Shown piece after piece: positions 37,945 to 46,878 of a stretch of 64,000 bases of DNA. Positions within the stretch are counted from its first letter, which is position 1. Each line of letters begins with the position of its first letter. Under the pieces are notes generated by a model. It was not told the origin of the DNA, made no database searches, and saw only the letters and a list, made by a program, of their open reading frames with translations. A program made the position numbers and the translations under genes. The DNA lies in assembly GCA_023665205.1 (NCBI GenBank), contig JAMPEJ010000002.1, forward strand, positions 174,462-238,461. Direction: 5' to 3'. The stretch comes from Corallococcus sp. (GTDB lineage: Bacteria > Bacillota > Clostridia > Christensenellales > CAG-314).

Positions 37945-38121
37945 TCAGTCTATTTCTATTGCATTGACGGGGCAAGCCGAGGCGGCCTCCTGCGCGAGTT
38001 CGTAATTGGCGGCAACGTCTCCGACGACCTCCGACACGTCGCCCACCATTTCGAATACCTGCGGACACATACTTGCGCACAAACCGCAGCCGATGCAATC
38101 TTCGTTGACTTTTGCTCTCAT
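37945..38121 (-). CDS. 4Fe-4S ferredoxin, 58 aa
   Basis: MRAKVNEDCIGCGLCASMCP, then a distant SACPVNAIEID. One 4Fe-4S site is complete (CxxCxxC near residues 9-15 plus CP at the C-terminus); C19 is followed by P and the second cluster of the 2x4Fe type is absent, so it is a single-cluster type as in Thermotoga or Desulfovibrio. AAGGAG ribosome site. Low-potential electron carrier, in line with an anaerobe; stands between the large unknown protein and trxB. Confidence 0.9.
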   Translation of the reverse strand: MRAKVNEDCIGCGLCASMCPQVFEMVGDVSEVVGDVAANYELAQEAASACPVNAIEID

Positions 38122-38286
38122 AACAACACGCTCCTTTTTTTCGGCGCTTTTGCGCCCGTTTGTTTACAGTGTACAGCGCGGCAAGTTGCGCAATACGTGT
38201 TTTTACGGAGCATTTTGTCGCGTAGTGTCGCATTCCGAAATAAAAATATCCGCAGCCTTTGCGGCAACGGATAAATTCTCGGTTAT

Positions 38287-39198
38287 TTACTTTTTAAGTC
38301 CGTCCAAGTACATCGAAGCGGAAAACCCCGCAACCGCGCCGTCGCCTACAGCCGTTGCGCATTGACGCACTTTTTTGGTGCGGCAGTCGCCGGCGGCGAA
38401 CACTCCGTCGCAGGACGTTTTGCAGTCCTCGGCCGCAACGATATATCCGCGTTCGTCCAATGCAACCAAGCCGGCAAAACTTTTGTTATGCGGTTCTTGT
38501 CCTATGGCAACGAACGCGGCGTCGCAATCCTGATAAGTCACTGCGCCGTCGTTATCTTTGTATGCTACGCCCTGAACCTTATCGTCCCCGACCACGTCGC
38601 AAACGGACACGTTTTTTATCCAACTTATTTTGTCGTTTTTTTCAATGCGCACGACAAGTTCGTTATCGCAAAACAGACGGTCGAAAAGCGTAAGCAGTTG
38701 CACTTCGCTACAGATTTCCGCAAGATACAATGCGTATTGAGCGGCGCTGTTGCCGTCGCCTACTACGACGACTTTTTTGTCCTTGTAGAAAGCACCGTCG
38801 CAAACGGCGCAGTAGCACACGCCTTTACCCGCCAATTTTTTTTCGCCGTCCAACCCCAACGTTTTGTGCGAAACGCCGGTTGCCAAAACGACGGCGCGGC
38901 ACTCGTACTTGCCGTATTCCGTAGTAACGGCAAAAGTTCCGTCCTCTCTTTTTTCAACTTCCGCCGTGCCCATATCGAACTCCACGCCGTGTCCGGTTGC
39001 CTGATCAAACATTTTGTCGGCAAGTTCCGCACCCGCAGTTTCCGTAACGGATGGAAAATTTTCCACGCGAGGCGCAGTGGCGATCTGACCGCCGAACGCC
39101 TCTTTTTCCAACATCAATACGCTTTTTCCGGCACGCGCTGCATACAGTGCTGCGGTCATACCGGCAGGTCCGCCGCCGATAACTATTATATCGTACAT
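38287..39198 (-). CDS. trxB: Thioredoxin-disulfide reductase
   Basis: 303 aa from ATG 39198 (AAAGGAAA site). FAD-binding GGGPAGMTAALYAARAG at the N-terminus, redox-active CAVCDG (residues ~132-137), NAD(P)-binding VVVVGDGNSAAQYALYL, and the C-terminal GVFAAGDCRTK...GDGAVAGFSA, all in order. The NAD(P) motif is GDGNSA instead of GGGDSA. Transfers electrons to thioredoxin or glutaredoxin-like proteins. Gene follows nrdD, whose C-terminus carries a glutaredoxin-like domain, so it may reduce that domain. Confidence 0.92.
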   Translation of the reverse strand: MYDIIVIGGGPAGMTAALYAARAGKSVLMLEKEAFGGQIATAPRVENFPSVTETAGAELADKMFDQATGHGVEFDMGTAEVEKREDGTFAVTTEYGKYECRAVVLATGVSHKTLGLDGEKKLAGKGVCYCAVCDGAFYKDKKVVVVGDGNSAAQYALYLAEICSEVQLLTLFDRLFCDNELVVRIEKNDKISWIKNVSVCDVVGDDKVQGVAYKDNDGAVTYQDCDAAFVAIGQEPHNKSFAGLVALDERGYIVAAEDCKTSCDGVFAAGDCRTKKVRQCATAVGDGAVAGFSASMYLDGLKK

Positions 39199-39225
39199 TT
39201 TGATTTTTCCTTTCAAGAGTTTTCA

Positions 39226-39251
39226 AAAGGTCTTGCGTGTACAAGACCTTT
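39226..39251 (-). terminator. Hairpin between nrdD and trxB
   Basis: AAAGGTCTTG, six-base loop, CAAGACCTTT, 30 bases past the nrdD stop. It immediately precedes the trxB ribosome site, so partial read-through is possible. Confidence 0.65.
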
Positions 39252-39281
39252 AATTGTGCTGTGTTTAATTGCGATTTTGAG

Positions 39282-41645
39282 TTATTTAACCGTTTCGATA
39301 TACTTACGCACGTTGGAAGCGTTCTCGTAAACTTCGTAACTGTCTCCGTGCGCCACTATTAGCGTGGGGGTCAACTTGACGTTGAAAGTCTTAGAGAGTT
39401 CCGCGCTGTCCACTGCGTTTATCGCTTCGTAGTCTACGTGAGCCTTATCCATCATCAGTTCCGCCATCTTGCAGTTGGGACAGTTGTTTTGAACAAACAG
39501 CAAAGGTTTTCTTACGCAAACTTGCGCTTTTTCTTCTTCCTCGGTGTGCACTACAAGACATTTTTTAAGCTGACTGTTTTTGGGTTGATAAGTTTTGCGT
39601 TCCTTCCATTCCTGCGCTTTTCCGTCGTTCCAGTTTTGCACGGGACGGTAGTAACCGGTTATGCGGCTGTAAACTTCCGTCTTTTTGCCGCACTTGGGGC
39701 AAACGTACTGTTCGCCGGAGATATATCCGTGATCGGGACAAACCGAATAAGTGGGAGACATCGTGTAATACGGAAGTTTGTAGTTTTCCGCTATGGTGCG
39801 AACCAACTTCATTGCCGATTTCCAGTTGGGCAAGCGCTCGCCCAAAAACGCGTGGAATACGGTGCCGCTGGTGTACAACGTTTGCAATTCGTCCTGAATA
39901 TCCAATGCGTCGAAAATATCCGAAGTAAAACTTACCGGCAGGTGCGAACTGTTGGTGTAATACGGCGTTTCGCCTTTTTTGCTGGCAAAAATCATATCTG
40001 GATACAATTTTTGATCGTGTTTGGCAAGACGGAAAGCCGTACTTTCCGCAGGAGTGGCTTCGAGGTTGTACAAGTCGCCGTATTTTTCCTGATAGTCGGA
40101 CAGTCTTTCGCGCATGTGGTTCAAAACGTCCTTGGTAAATTTTTGTGCGTTCTTGTCCGTCATGTCTTTGCCAATCCAACAAGCGTTTAGGCAGGCTTCG
40201 TTCATACCGACCAATCCGATCGTGGAAAAGTGATTGTCAAATCCGCCCAAGTAACGTTTTGTGTAAGGATACAACCCCGCTTCCATAAACGCCGTAATCG
40301 TGTTGCGTTTTATCTTGAGCGAACGAGCCGATATATCCATCATTTTGTCCAAACGTTCGTAAAATTCCTTTTCCGTTTTGGACAGATACGCCAAGCGCGG
40401 CATATTGATAGTAACTACTCCGACGGATCCGGTACTTTCGCCGCTTCCGAAGAAACCGCCGCTCTTTTTGCGGAGTTCCCTGAGGTCCAGACGCAAACGG
40501 CAGCACATACTGCGCACGTCGCTGGGCTGCATATCGCTGTTGATGTAGTTGGAGAAATACGGAGTTCCGTACTTTGCCGTCATTTCAAACAGCAATTTGT
40601 TGTTTTCCGTCTCGCTCCAATCGAAGTCGCGCGTAATAGAATAGGTAGGGATAGGATATTGGAAACCGCGTCCGTTACAGTCGCCCTCTATCATCGTTTC
40701 GATAAAGGCTTTGTTTACCATATCCATTTCCGCCTTGCAGTCTTTGTACTTGAAGGGCATTTCCTTGCCGCCCACAATGCAGTTTAGTTCCGCAAGATCG
40801 TTGGGAACGGTCCAGTCCAACGTTATGTTGGAAAAGGGCGCTTGAGTACCCCAACGACTGGGAATATTTACGCCGTAAATAAAACTTTCTATGCACTTTT
40901 TGGTTTGTTCGTAGTTTAAGTTATCCGCTTTTACAAACGGAGCAAGATAGGTGTCGAAGGAACTGAACGCCTGTGCGCCCGCCCATTCGTTTTGCATGAT
41001 TCCAAGAAAATTGACCATTTGATTGCAAAGCGTTGCAAGGTGCTTTGCGGGAGCGGAATTGATTTTTCCGGGGATACCGCCCAAACCTTCCTGAATAAGT
41101 TGTTTAAGCGACCAACCGGCGCAGTAACCCGTAAGCATACTTAGGTCGTGCAAGTGTATTGCAGCCGTGCGATGCGCTTCGGCAATTTCTTCGTCGTACA
41201 CTTCGCTAAGCCAATAGTTGGCGGTTATTGCTCCGCTGTTGGAAAGGATAAGCCCGCCTACGGAATACGTTACGGTGCTGTTTTCCTTTACGCGCCAGTC
41301 GGCAATTTTAAGATAATTGTCTACCACCGATTTATAGTCCAAGATGGTTTCGCCCGCTTTACGGACGTTCTCGTGCTGTTTGCGGTACAAAATGTATGCC
41401 TTTGCCACGTCGGTGTAACCCGCTTGGATAAGCACCGTTTCCACGCTGTCCTGAATGTCCTCTACGGAAACGACTCCCTCGCTGATTTTGTCCATAAAGT
41501 CCGCCGTAACTTTAAGCGAAAGCAACTCTATCACGTCTTCAGAATAGGGTTTGTTTTTCGCCTCGAACGCCGCCTTTATAGCGTGGCTTATTTTGGAAAG
41601 ATTGAAATCGATAATTTGACCGTTTCTCTTTTTTACCTGATACAT
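39282..41645 (-). CDS. nrdD: Anaerobic ribonucleoside-triphosphate reductase with glutaredoxin tail
   Basis: 787 aa. ATP-cone at residues 1-95 (VKKRNGQIIDFNLSKI), a catalytic barrel, zinc site CPDHGYISGEQYVCPKCG and the glycyl radical loop RITGYYRPVQNWNDG. Residues ~705-787 form an extra thioredoxin-fold domain with CPNC, resembling NrdH/glutaredoxin. Reduces ribonucleotides to deoxyribonucleotides under anaerobic conditions after activation by NrdG, which is not in this window. Two NrdR boxes lie upstream. The fused reductant domain may recycle the active-site disulfide, with TrxB as source of electrons. Confidence 0.92.
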   Translation of the reverse strand: MYQVKKRNGQIIDFNLSKISHAIKAAFEAKNKPYSEDVIELLSLKVTADFMDKISEGVVSVEDIQDSVETVLIQAGYTDVAKAYILYRKQHENVRKAGETILDYKSVVDNYLKIADWRVKENSTVTYSVGGLILSNSGAITANYWLSEVYDEEIAEAHRTAAIHLHDLSMLTGYCAGWSLKQLIQEGLGGIPGKINSAPAKHLATLCNQMVNFLGIMQNEWAGAQAFSSFDTYLAPFVKADNLNYEQTKKCIESFIYGVNIPSRWGTQAPFSNITLDWTVPNDLAELNCIVGGKEMPFKYKDCKAEMDMVNKAFIETMIEGDCNGRGFQYPIPTYSITRDFDWSETENNKLLFEMTAKYGTPYFSNYINSDMQPSDVRSMCCRLRLDLRELRKKSGGFFGSGESTGSVGVVTINMPRLAYLSKTEKEFYERLDKMMDISARSLKIKRNTITAFMEAGLYPYTKRYLGGFDNHFSTIGLVGMNEACLNACWIGKDMTDKNAQKFTKDVLNHMRERLSDYQEKYGDLYNLEATPAESTAFRLAKHDQKLYPDMIFASKKGETPYYTNSSHLPVSFTSDIFDALDIQDELQTLYTSGTVFHAFLGERLPNWKSAMKLVRTIAENYKLPYYTMSPTYSVCPDHGYISGEQYVCPKCGKKTEVYSRITGYYRPVQNWNDGKAQEWKERKTYQPKNSQLKKCLVVHTEEEEKAQVCVRKPLLFVQNNCPNCKMAELMMDKAHVDYEAINAVDSAELSKTFNVKLTPTLIVAHGDSYEVYENASNVRKYIETVK

Positions 41646-41746
41646 TTTGTTCCTCCTGCTTTGACTTTTGTTTCGCGCGGCGCCTTCCTCGGGCGGCGGC
41701 GCTTTCCTATTGTATTACAACCGCAATGCAAAAGTCAACCGCTGAA

Positions 41747-41794
41747 ACACAATATATTGTGGTATTTTTTTATTTTTAACACAATATATAGTAT
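41747..41794 (-). promoter_or_regulatory. Paired NrdR boxes upstream of nrdD
   Basis: ACACAATATATTGTGG (41747-41762) and ACACAATATATAGTAT (41779-41794) match the NrdR consensus and are 32 bases apart (three helical turns), the usual arrangement for ATP/dATP-responsive NrdR repression. They lie 100-150 bases before the nrdD start. Nothing else is seen between 41795 and 42113. Confidence 0.8.
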
Positions 41795-42113
41795 GTCACA
41801 CATAGCGCTATGTCAGACAAACTTTGCAATGTTACAACACCGATATGTATTTGGAATATCATTGAATAGAATTAGACCGAAAAGTTGACCGAAGAACTTT
41901 ATTTAAGGCGCTTTTTTTCAAAAATATTTTCCATGCGCCGTTTACTCAAACGTTTTTGCCGTAATTATAAAACGCGCGTTTAGGGCTTGATGATGACGAT
42001 TTCCGACTATTGCTTTTTTGCGCAATATAATGACTCGCTCCGCTGCATCACGTAATAAGGTTTAATCCGCTCGTTTCTGTTTGACTGCAAACAAACGGAA
42101 AATCGGGAAAATA

Positions 42114-42142
42114 TTGACATTGCCTATTTAGCGCGCTATAAT
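42114..42142 (+). promoter_or_regulatory. Consensus promoter of the four-helix membrane protein gene
   Basis: TTGACA (42114-42119), 17 bases, TATAAT (42137-42142); start of transcription near 42149, 69 bases before the ATG. Confidence 0.8.
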
Positions 42143-42217
42143 ACTGCCGAAAAAGCGACCGAATACGCGCACGCCGCGTCAGGCGCTTTACAAAAAAAGT
42201 AAGAGGAGAAAAAGATC

Positions 42218-42739
42218 ATGCTCAAAGAAAATGAAAAACGTACTTTTTGGATCGTAGTTATGGCTGTTGCTACCGTATCGCTTGTTGCGGCGTGGGCATC
42301 CGCTTTTATCGTATCGGTAGATTCCATGATTGACAGAGTCGAATATATCGGCAAATACGAAAGCGAAGCCTTTGCGTTTAGCGCAGCCGTTTTGCTGTTG
42401 ACTGTTTTCATCGCTGTGGCCGCCGCAGTGACGCATCTTGCAACAAAGGGCAGAAACTGCACCAAAGCAAAAATTATATGGGCAAGCGTGATAGGCGGAT
42501 TTGTACTGCTGTCATCGATTGCGCTTACCGTAGCTAATTACTGTGTCGACGAACTAATCGGTTCCAGCACATCATATCAAGCGCTTATCGGTTACATTAC
42601 AAACACACTGTCAATAGCAGTAAGTTACGAAATAGCGTTTTTAGCGCAAATGATGCTTACGAGAAGACCTAAGCAAGAGACTGCGCAGGAAGAAGTAAAA
42701 GCCGAAACAGAAAACGCGGCAGACGAAAAACAAAAATAA
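42218..42739 (+). CDS. Membrane protein, four segments, 173 aa
   Basis: ATG 42218 with AGAGGAG upstream. Four hydrophobic segments (WIVVMAVATVSLVAAWASAF, FSAAVLLLTVFIAVAAAV, IWASVIGGFVLLSSIALTV, TLSIAVSYEIAFLAQMML) and a charged glutamate-rich cytoplasmic tail. Monocistronic, strong promoter. Unknown function. Confidence 0.65.
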   Translation: MLKENEKRTFWIVVMAVATVSLVAAWASAFIVSVDSMIDRVEYIGKYESEAFAFSAAVLLLTVFIAVAAAVTHLATKGRNCTKAKIIWASVIGGFVLLSSIALTVANYCVDELIGSSTSYQALIGYITNTLSIAVSYEIAFLAQMMLTRRPKQETAQEEVKAETENAADEKQK

Positions 42740-42905
42740 TCGGCATGTTACGGCAAAACGACCGGCCGTACGGAACAGAAAGCAATATTATCTTAAAACG
42801 CTAAATATTTGATAACTAAATATGAGACAAACGGCGAGCGCGTATTTCAATTTTCGCGCTCGTCGTTTTTCCCAAAAATTCAGCGCACAAAAAGTTGTGC
42901 AAAAC

Positions 42906-42934
42906 TTGCCAAACGTCCAATGCTTTGATACAAT
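42906..42934 (+). promoter_or_regulatory. mscL promoter
   Basis: TTGCCA, 17-base spacer, TACAAT, 47 bases before the ATG. Confidence 0.55.
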
Positions 42935-42980
42935 ATTTACAAAAAGGGACATCCCGCAAAAATACAAAAAGGAGCAACGT

Positions 42981-43580
42981 ATGAAAAAGTTTTTCGGAGA
43001 ATTCAAAAAATTTATTTCCCGCGGCAACGTAATGGATATGGCCGTCGGTATGATCATCGGCGCGGCGTTTACCGCAATAGTCACGGCGCTTTCCAACGGC
43101 ATATTAAAGCCGCTTATCAACGCGCTTATCTACGTCATTTGCGGAGGCGATGCCGACGCGTTAAACAAAATGTACACGCCGCTTGTCGCAGTATGGACGA
43201 CCGACGACGCCGGAGCAAAAGTATTGGATCTGACAAATTCTATCTATATCGACTGGGGCGCTTTTATCAGCGCGATAATCAACTTCTTGCTTGTGGCAAT
43301 AGTTTTGTTCTGCATATTGAAGATGTTTAACAAAGCCAGAGAAATGGGCGAACAGGCCAGCAAATCCCTGAAAAAAGAATCGCCCTTTACCAAACAGGAA
43401 CTGAAAGCCCTTAAAAAGGAAGGAAAAACCCGTGAGGAAATAAAAGCGTTGGAAAACGCCCGCCGCGAGGAAATTTCCGAACAGGAACGTATTGCAGCGG
43501 AGGAAGCGGCAAAGAACGCTCCCAAAACGCAGGAGCAATTGCTGCAGGAAATTGCCGACTTACTTCGCGAAAAGAAATAA
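42981..43580 (+). CDS. mscL: Large-conductance mechanosensitive channel
   Basis: 199 aa; start ATG 42981 after AAAAGGAG. The family signature is clear: MKKFFGEFKKFISRGNVMDMAVGMIIGAAFTAIV, an outer loop, then a second membrane helix (FISAIINFLLVAIVLFCI). The typical length is 130-150 aa; here the loop is longer (residues ~55-80) and the C-terminal helix is extended with a charged coiled-coil tail (~50 residues beyond the core). Emergency solute release on hypo-osmotic shock; plasma membrane pentamer. Confidence 0.95.
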   Translation: MKKFFGEFKKFISRGNVMDMAVGMIIGAAFTAIVTALSNGILKPLINALIYVICGGDADALNKMYTPLVAVWTTDDAGAKVLDLTNSIYIDWGAFISAIINFLLVAIVLFCILKMFNKAREMGEQASKSLKKESPFTKQELKALKKEGKTREEIKALENARREEISEQERIAAEEAAKNAPKTQEQLLQEIADLLREKK

Positions 43581-43584
43581 TAAC

Positions 43585-43636
43585 TATACAATAAAAAAAG
43601 TGCAGTGTTATACGCATTGCACTTTTTTATTGTATA
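43585..43636. terminator. Long bidirectional terminator between mscL and the L15-domain gene
   Basis: AAAAAAAGTGCA pairs with TGCACTTTTTT and the stem is extended by TATACAAT/ATTGTATA, with one bulged A. Serves both convergent genes. Confidence 0.85.
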
Positions 43637-43644
43637 CGTTTTTT

Positions 43645-44487
43645 TTATTTTACGATCGGTATCAATACGACAGTGCCGCCGGCGGAAGCTATCGCATCCT
43701 TGGCTTCGCGCGAAAACGCGCTTGCCGCAATTGTCAGGGGCTTATCCAAATTACCGCCCGCAAGTACTTTAAGACAGTTGACGTATTCGCCCAAAATACC
43801 TTTATCTTTCAACGCTTGCGGAGTTACCGTTGCTCCTGCGTCAAAGTTATTATTGATTGCGCCGATATTGATTATACCCTTGGGATTTGACTTGACGCTT
43901 TGCGGTACATCGTAACGTGACGGAACCGTAGTTGCCGCAACGGCAGCCTTCGTTTCGGGCTTTGCTTTCGGTTCTTCTTTCTTGACAGGGACCGGCGCAG
44001 GTTCGTCGTCTTCTTCGAGCGCAGCTTTCTTTTTGCCGGAATACACCTTGATAAGCGCCATTTCCACCAACGTTTCCTTTTCGTAGAAAGGTATTTCGCG
44101 CTCTTTTACTTTTTCTCCGTCTACCCTGTCCACGCCGTCAAACAGCGTTTCCAAAAGTTCGCGCAGATATTTTACCTGTCTGTCGGAAGAAAGACGCACA
44201 AGCATAGGCGTATTGGCAAAACGCGCCACCTCGCTTATATCGTCGAATACGTACTTGCTTTCGGCATAGTCGGCTGGATTCAGCGCAATAGCCAAACACA
44301 AAGTTTTGCCGCGGAAAGTCATTGCGCCGTAAGTTTGACGTCCTATGTAAACGCGCACTTTGTCCCAACTCTCGGACGTTTTTACTCCCTTGTAGGTTGC
44401 CAGTTCGTCCAACAACAAAAAGTAACGTTTTTTCATTGCGTCGCTTGCGTTATGCAGTCTTGCTTTGAAACTCCAATTCAATGCCAT
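43645..44487 (-). CDS. Clostridial RSFxAKL-type domain fused to ribosomal L15-like domain
   Basis: 280 aa. Residues 1-125 resemble the Firmicutes domain beginning SFKARLHNASDAMKKRYFLLLD and containing FRGKTLCLAIALNPADY, a family of unknown function. A charged alanine/proline linker follows (~150-190). Residues ~203-280 read GIINIGAINNNFDAGATVTP, LKVLAGGNLDKPLTIAASAF and SREAKDAIASAGGTVVLI, matching the C-terminal globular part of ribosomal protein L15. The linker lacks the rRNA-binding glycine-rich N-terminus of L15, so it is not rplO. Monocistronic, with no ribosomal operon nearby. Possibly a ribosome or RNA-associated protein. Confidence 0.7.
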   Translation of the reverse strand: MALNWSFKARLHNASDAMKKRYFLLLDELATYKGVKTSESWDKVRVYIGRQTYGAMTFRGKTLCLAIALNPADYAESKYVFDDISEVARFANTPMLVRLSSDRQVKYLRELLETLFDGVDRVDGEKVKEREIPFYEKETLVEMALIKVYSGKKKAALEEDDEPAPVPVKKEEPKAKPETKAAVAATTVPSRYDVPQSVKSNPKGIINIGAINNNFDAGATVTPQALKDKGILGEYVNCLKVLAGGNLDKPLTIAASAFSREAKDAIASAGGTVVLIPIVK

Positions 44488-44589
44488 ATTAAATACCTCC
44501 TTTAGGCATTTTCTTCAAAACGTTTGATCCGCCTATGCGGGCAAATTGCTCTGCAAAAGCGGTTTTTGCTAACCGGTAAATTGTAACAC

Positions 44590-44626
44590 AAAGCCGCAGA
44601 GATTTCAACCCCTGCGGCAAAATTTT
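44590..44626 (-). terminator. Terminator after pepV
   Basis: GCCGCAG, 12-base loop, CTGCGGC, flanked by A/T; 14 bases beyond the pepV stop. Confidence 0.65.
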
Positions 44627-44639
44627 GTCTTAGGGCGAA

Positions 44640-45980
44640 CTAATCTTTTGAAAGACGGTAGATAGCGTCCAAATACAATTGCGCCATAAGTTTAAGGTTG
44701 TTTAGATCCACGCACTCGTTGGGCATATGGATAGTCTGTTCCTCGCCAGGGAACAGCGGACCGAATGCCACGCAATTGGGCAGACATCTGCTGTACGTTC
44801 CTCCGCCGATGGCGATAGGTTCCAAGTCGGTTTTAAGAGCCGTATTGTACACGCTCATAAGCGTGGTCACCAACTTGCTGTCCGACGGAACGTAAAGCGG
44901 TTCGCTGACGTGTTGCGGCACGACGGAAAACGCGCTTGGAGTATTTTTTCGCAGCAAGTCGTACATAAAGTCGCATCTGTACGTGACGGGGAAACGTATG
45001 TCTACCGTTGCGGTAAGCGTACCGTCGTCCGCGGTTCGCAACACGCCCAAGTTGCAGGTAAGGCAACCGCTCGCATCGTCGTGCAAATCTATCCCCCAAG
45101 CCTTTCCGCTTGTATCGCACAGTTTGTTTGCGGCAAATTGCAGCGTTTCGTTATCCGGAAAAATTTCCGCAAGCAGTTTAAGTACGCCGTGCGTCGCGTT
45201 TACGCCTTCGTTCGGAGTGCTGCCGTGCGCGGATTTGCCTACGGAAGTGATCAACGTAGTTTCGTCGTTTTTAACTACCGACATTTTGGGATATTTTGTT
45301 GCATCCACGTCGAAGCCGCGTACCGTCGCCGTACATAGCGATGCTACTACGTTTGCGCGCTCGCCTGCGTGTAAATGCACGCCCTCGGGCAATTTACCGC
45401 AAACGAGATCGAATTGATAAATACCTTTTTCGCGGTTGATAACGGGAAAGTCTCCGTCCGGCGAAAAGGAAACGTTTGGATGCGGCATTTTGGAAAAATA
45501 GTGTTCTACGCACTGCATACCGCTTTCTTCGTCGCAACCGAAAATCAAACGCACGGTTTTAGCCGGAACAAATCCGGCTTCTTTCAACGCCTTTACCGCA
45601 AACAGACAGGCGATCATCGGTCCTTTGTCGTCCATAGTCCCGCGCCCGTACATTTTGCCGTTTTCTATAACGGCGGCATAGGGCGGGTATATCCACTCCT
45701 CCGCTTTTGCAGGCACCACGTCCAAGTGTCCCAAAATACCCAATACCTCTTTGCCGGTGCCGACAAAATCGGCGTGACCTGCATAGTTATCGCAATTGTA
45801 CGCGGACAATCCGAAACTTTGCGCAAGATTCAACACATATTGCAGACAATCGGCAACGTTAGCGCCGAAAGGAGCGTCGGAAGTCGCCAAGCCCTTTTCC
45901 GTATTAAAAGAAATTACTTTTTGCAAACTTGCGACCATTTGGTCAAATTGTTCGTCCAATATTTTTTTTGCTTCAGTCAT
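44640..45980 (-). CDS. pepV: M20-family dipeptidase PepV
   Basis: 446 aa, usual length 450-470. Zinc ligands are in the expected places: ILGHLDVVPA (His, then Asp D85-type), GRGTMDDKGP (bridging Asp), CDEESGM (catalytic Glu pair), SFSPDGDFPV (Asp) and, near the end, the final HMPNEC histidine. A dimerisation/lid insert lies between ~190 and 360. Cleaves dipeptides with an unsubstituted N-terminus; cytoplasmic peptide utilisation. Monocistronic. Confidence 0.92.
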   Translation of the reverse strand: MTEAKKILDEQFDQMVASLQKVISFNTEKGLATSDAPFGANVADCLQYVLNLAQSFGLSAYNCDNYAGHADFVGTGKEVLGILGHLDVVPAKAEEWIYPPYAAVIENGKMYGRGTMDDKGPMIACLFAVKALKEAGFVPAKTVRLIFGCDEESGMQCVEHYFSKMPHPNVSFSPDGDFPVINREKGIYQFDLVCGKLPEGVHLHAGERANVVASLCTATVRGFDVDATKYPKMSVVKNDETTLITSVGKSAHGSTPNEGVNATHGVLKLLAEIFPDNETLQFAANKLCDTSGKAWGIDLHDDASGCLTCNLGVLRTADDGTLTATVDIRFPVTYRCDFMYDLLRKNTPSAFSVVPQHVSEPLYVPSDSKLVTTLMSVYNTALKTDLEPIAIGGGTYSRCLPNCVAFGPLFPGEEQTIHMPNECVDLNNLKLMAQLYLDAIYRLSKD

Positions 45981-46145
45981 AAATCATTTCTCCGAAAACG
46001 CGCGCAAAACGGAGCCGTTTAGTGCAAATATCTTTGCCCGACGCCATGCGCAACAATTTTTTAATTTTACGTCTATATTATACACAATTAAAACAAATTG
46101 TGCTATTATATTTGCACGAAAGAAAAAATTTAGCGAGAGTTACCT

Positions 46146-46859
46146 ATGACAAACGTTAACGAAGGTCACAGAAGCCGCCTGCGAAAGCGTATGATGAAAG
46201 AAGGTTTGCAAAGTTTTCAAGACCACGAGGTATTGGAACTTTTGCTTTTTCAATACCTGCCGCGCAAAGATACGAACAAGATAGCGCACGACCTCTTAAA
46301 CAAATTCGGCAGTTTTGCAAACGTTTTGGAAGCGTCGCCCGAACAGTTGATAACGGTAAACGGAATTTCCGAAAGCACCGCTTGCAATCTTGCCGTGCTG
46401 AAAGAAGTGTGGCAAAGATACAGACGCAGCGCAATGCAAAAAATGCCGCTTGGAAGTATAAGCGAAATTTTGAAGTATTCGCAGGAAATCATGTCTTTCA
46501 GTTACGAAGAAAAATTGGTAGTAGCGTACTTGGACGGCAGCAACAACCTGATCGTAACGGAAGAATTCACGTCGCGCAACACTCACCGCGTTGACGTAGA
46601 CTTGAAAGAACTTATTTCCTCCGCGCTCCGAGCCGGAGCAAGCGGCGTTATTTTGTTTCATTGCCACGTCAACGGCGTTTGCAAGCCCAGCGCCGAAGAC
46701 AAAAAATTTACGGAAAAAGTTTTTATCACTTTGGCTAATATGAACATAGTGCTGTTGGAGCACATCATATTTAACAACGGCGGTCAGTATTACAGTTTCT
46801 TCAAAGAAGGAGAACTGCAACGCTTAGCGCTTAAATACAACAAGATCAACGAAAACTAG
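46146..46859 (+). CDS. radC: RadC-family JAB/MPN protein
   Basis: 237 aa. N-terminal helix-hairpin-helix (~15-80: GSFANVLEASPEQLITVNGIS...) and C-terminal MPN domain with the JAMM-type pattern HCHVNGVCKPSAED (usually HNHPSGxxxPSxxD). The histidines, the serine and the aspartate are kept. Lies 20 bases before gltX. The historical repair role is doubtful; exact function unclear. Confidence 0.85.
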   Translation: MTNVNEGHRSRLRKRMMKEGLQSFQDHEVLELLLFQYLPRKDTNKIAHDLLNKFGSFANVLEASPEQLITVNGISESTACNLAVLKEVWQRYRRSAMQKMPLGSISEILKYSQEIMSFSYEEKLVVAYLDGSNNLIVTEEFTSRNTHRVDVDLKELISSALRAGASGVILFHCHVNGVCKPSAEDKKFTEKVFITLANMNIVLLEHIIFNNGGQYYSFFKEGELQRLALKYNKINEN

Positions 46860-46878
46860 AAAGAGGGTTTATCACAAT

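Noticed and set aside
46296..46820. 174-codon frame antisense to radC
   Set aside because: Shadow of radC; no start signal.
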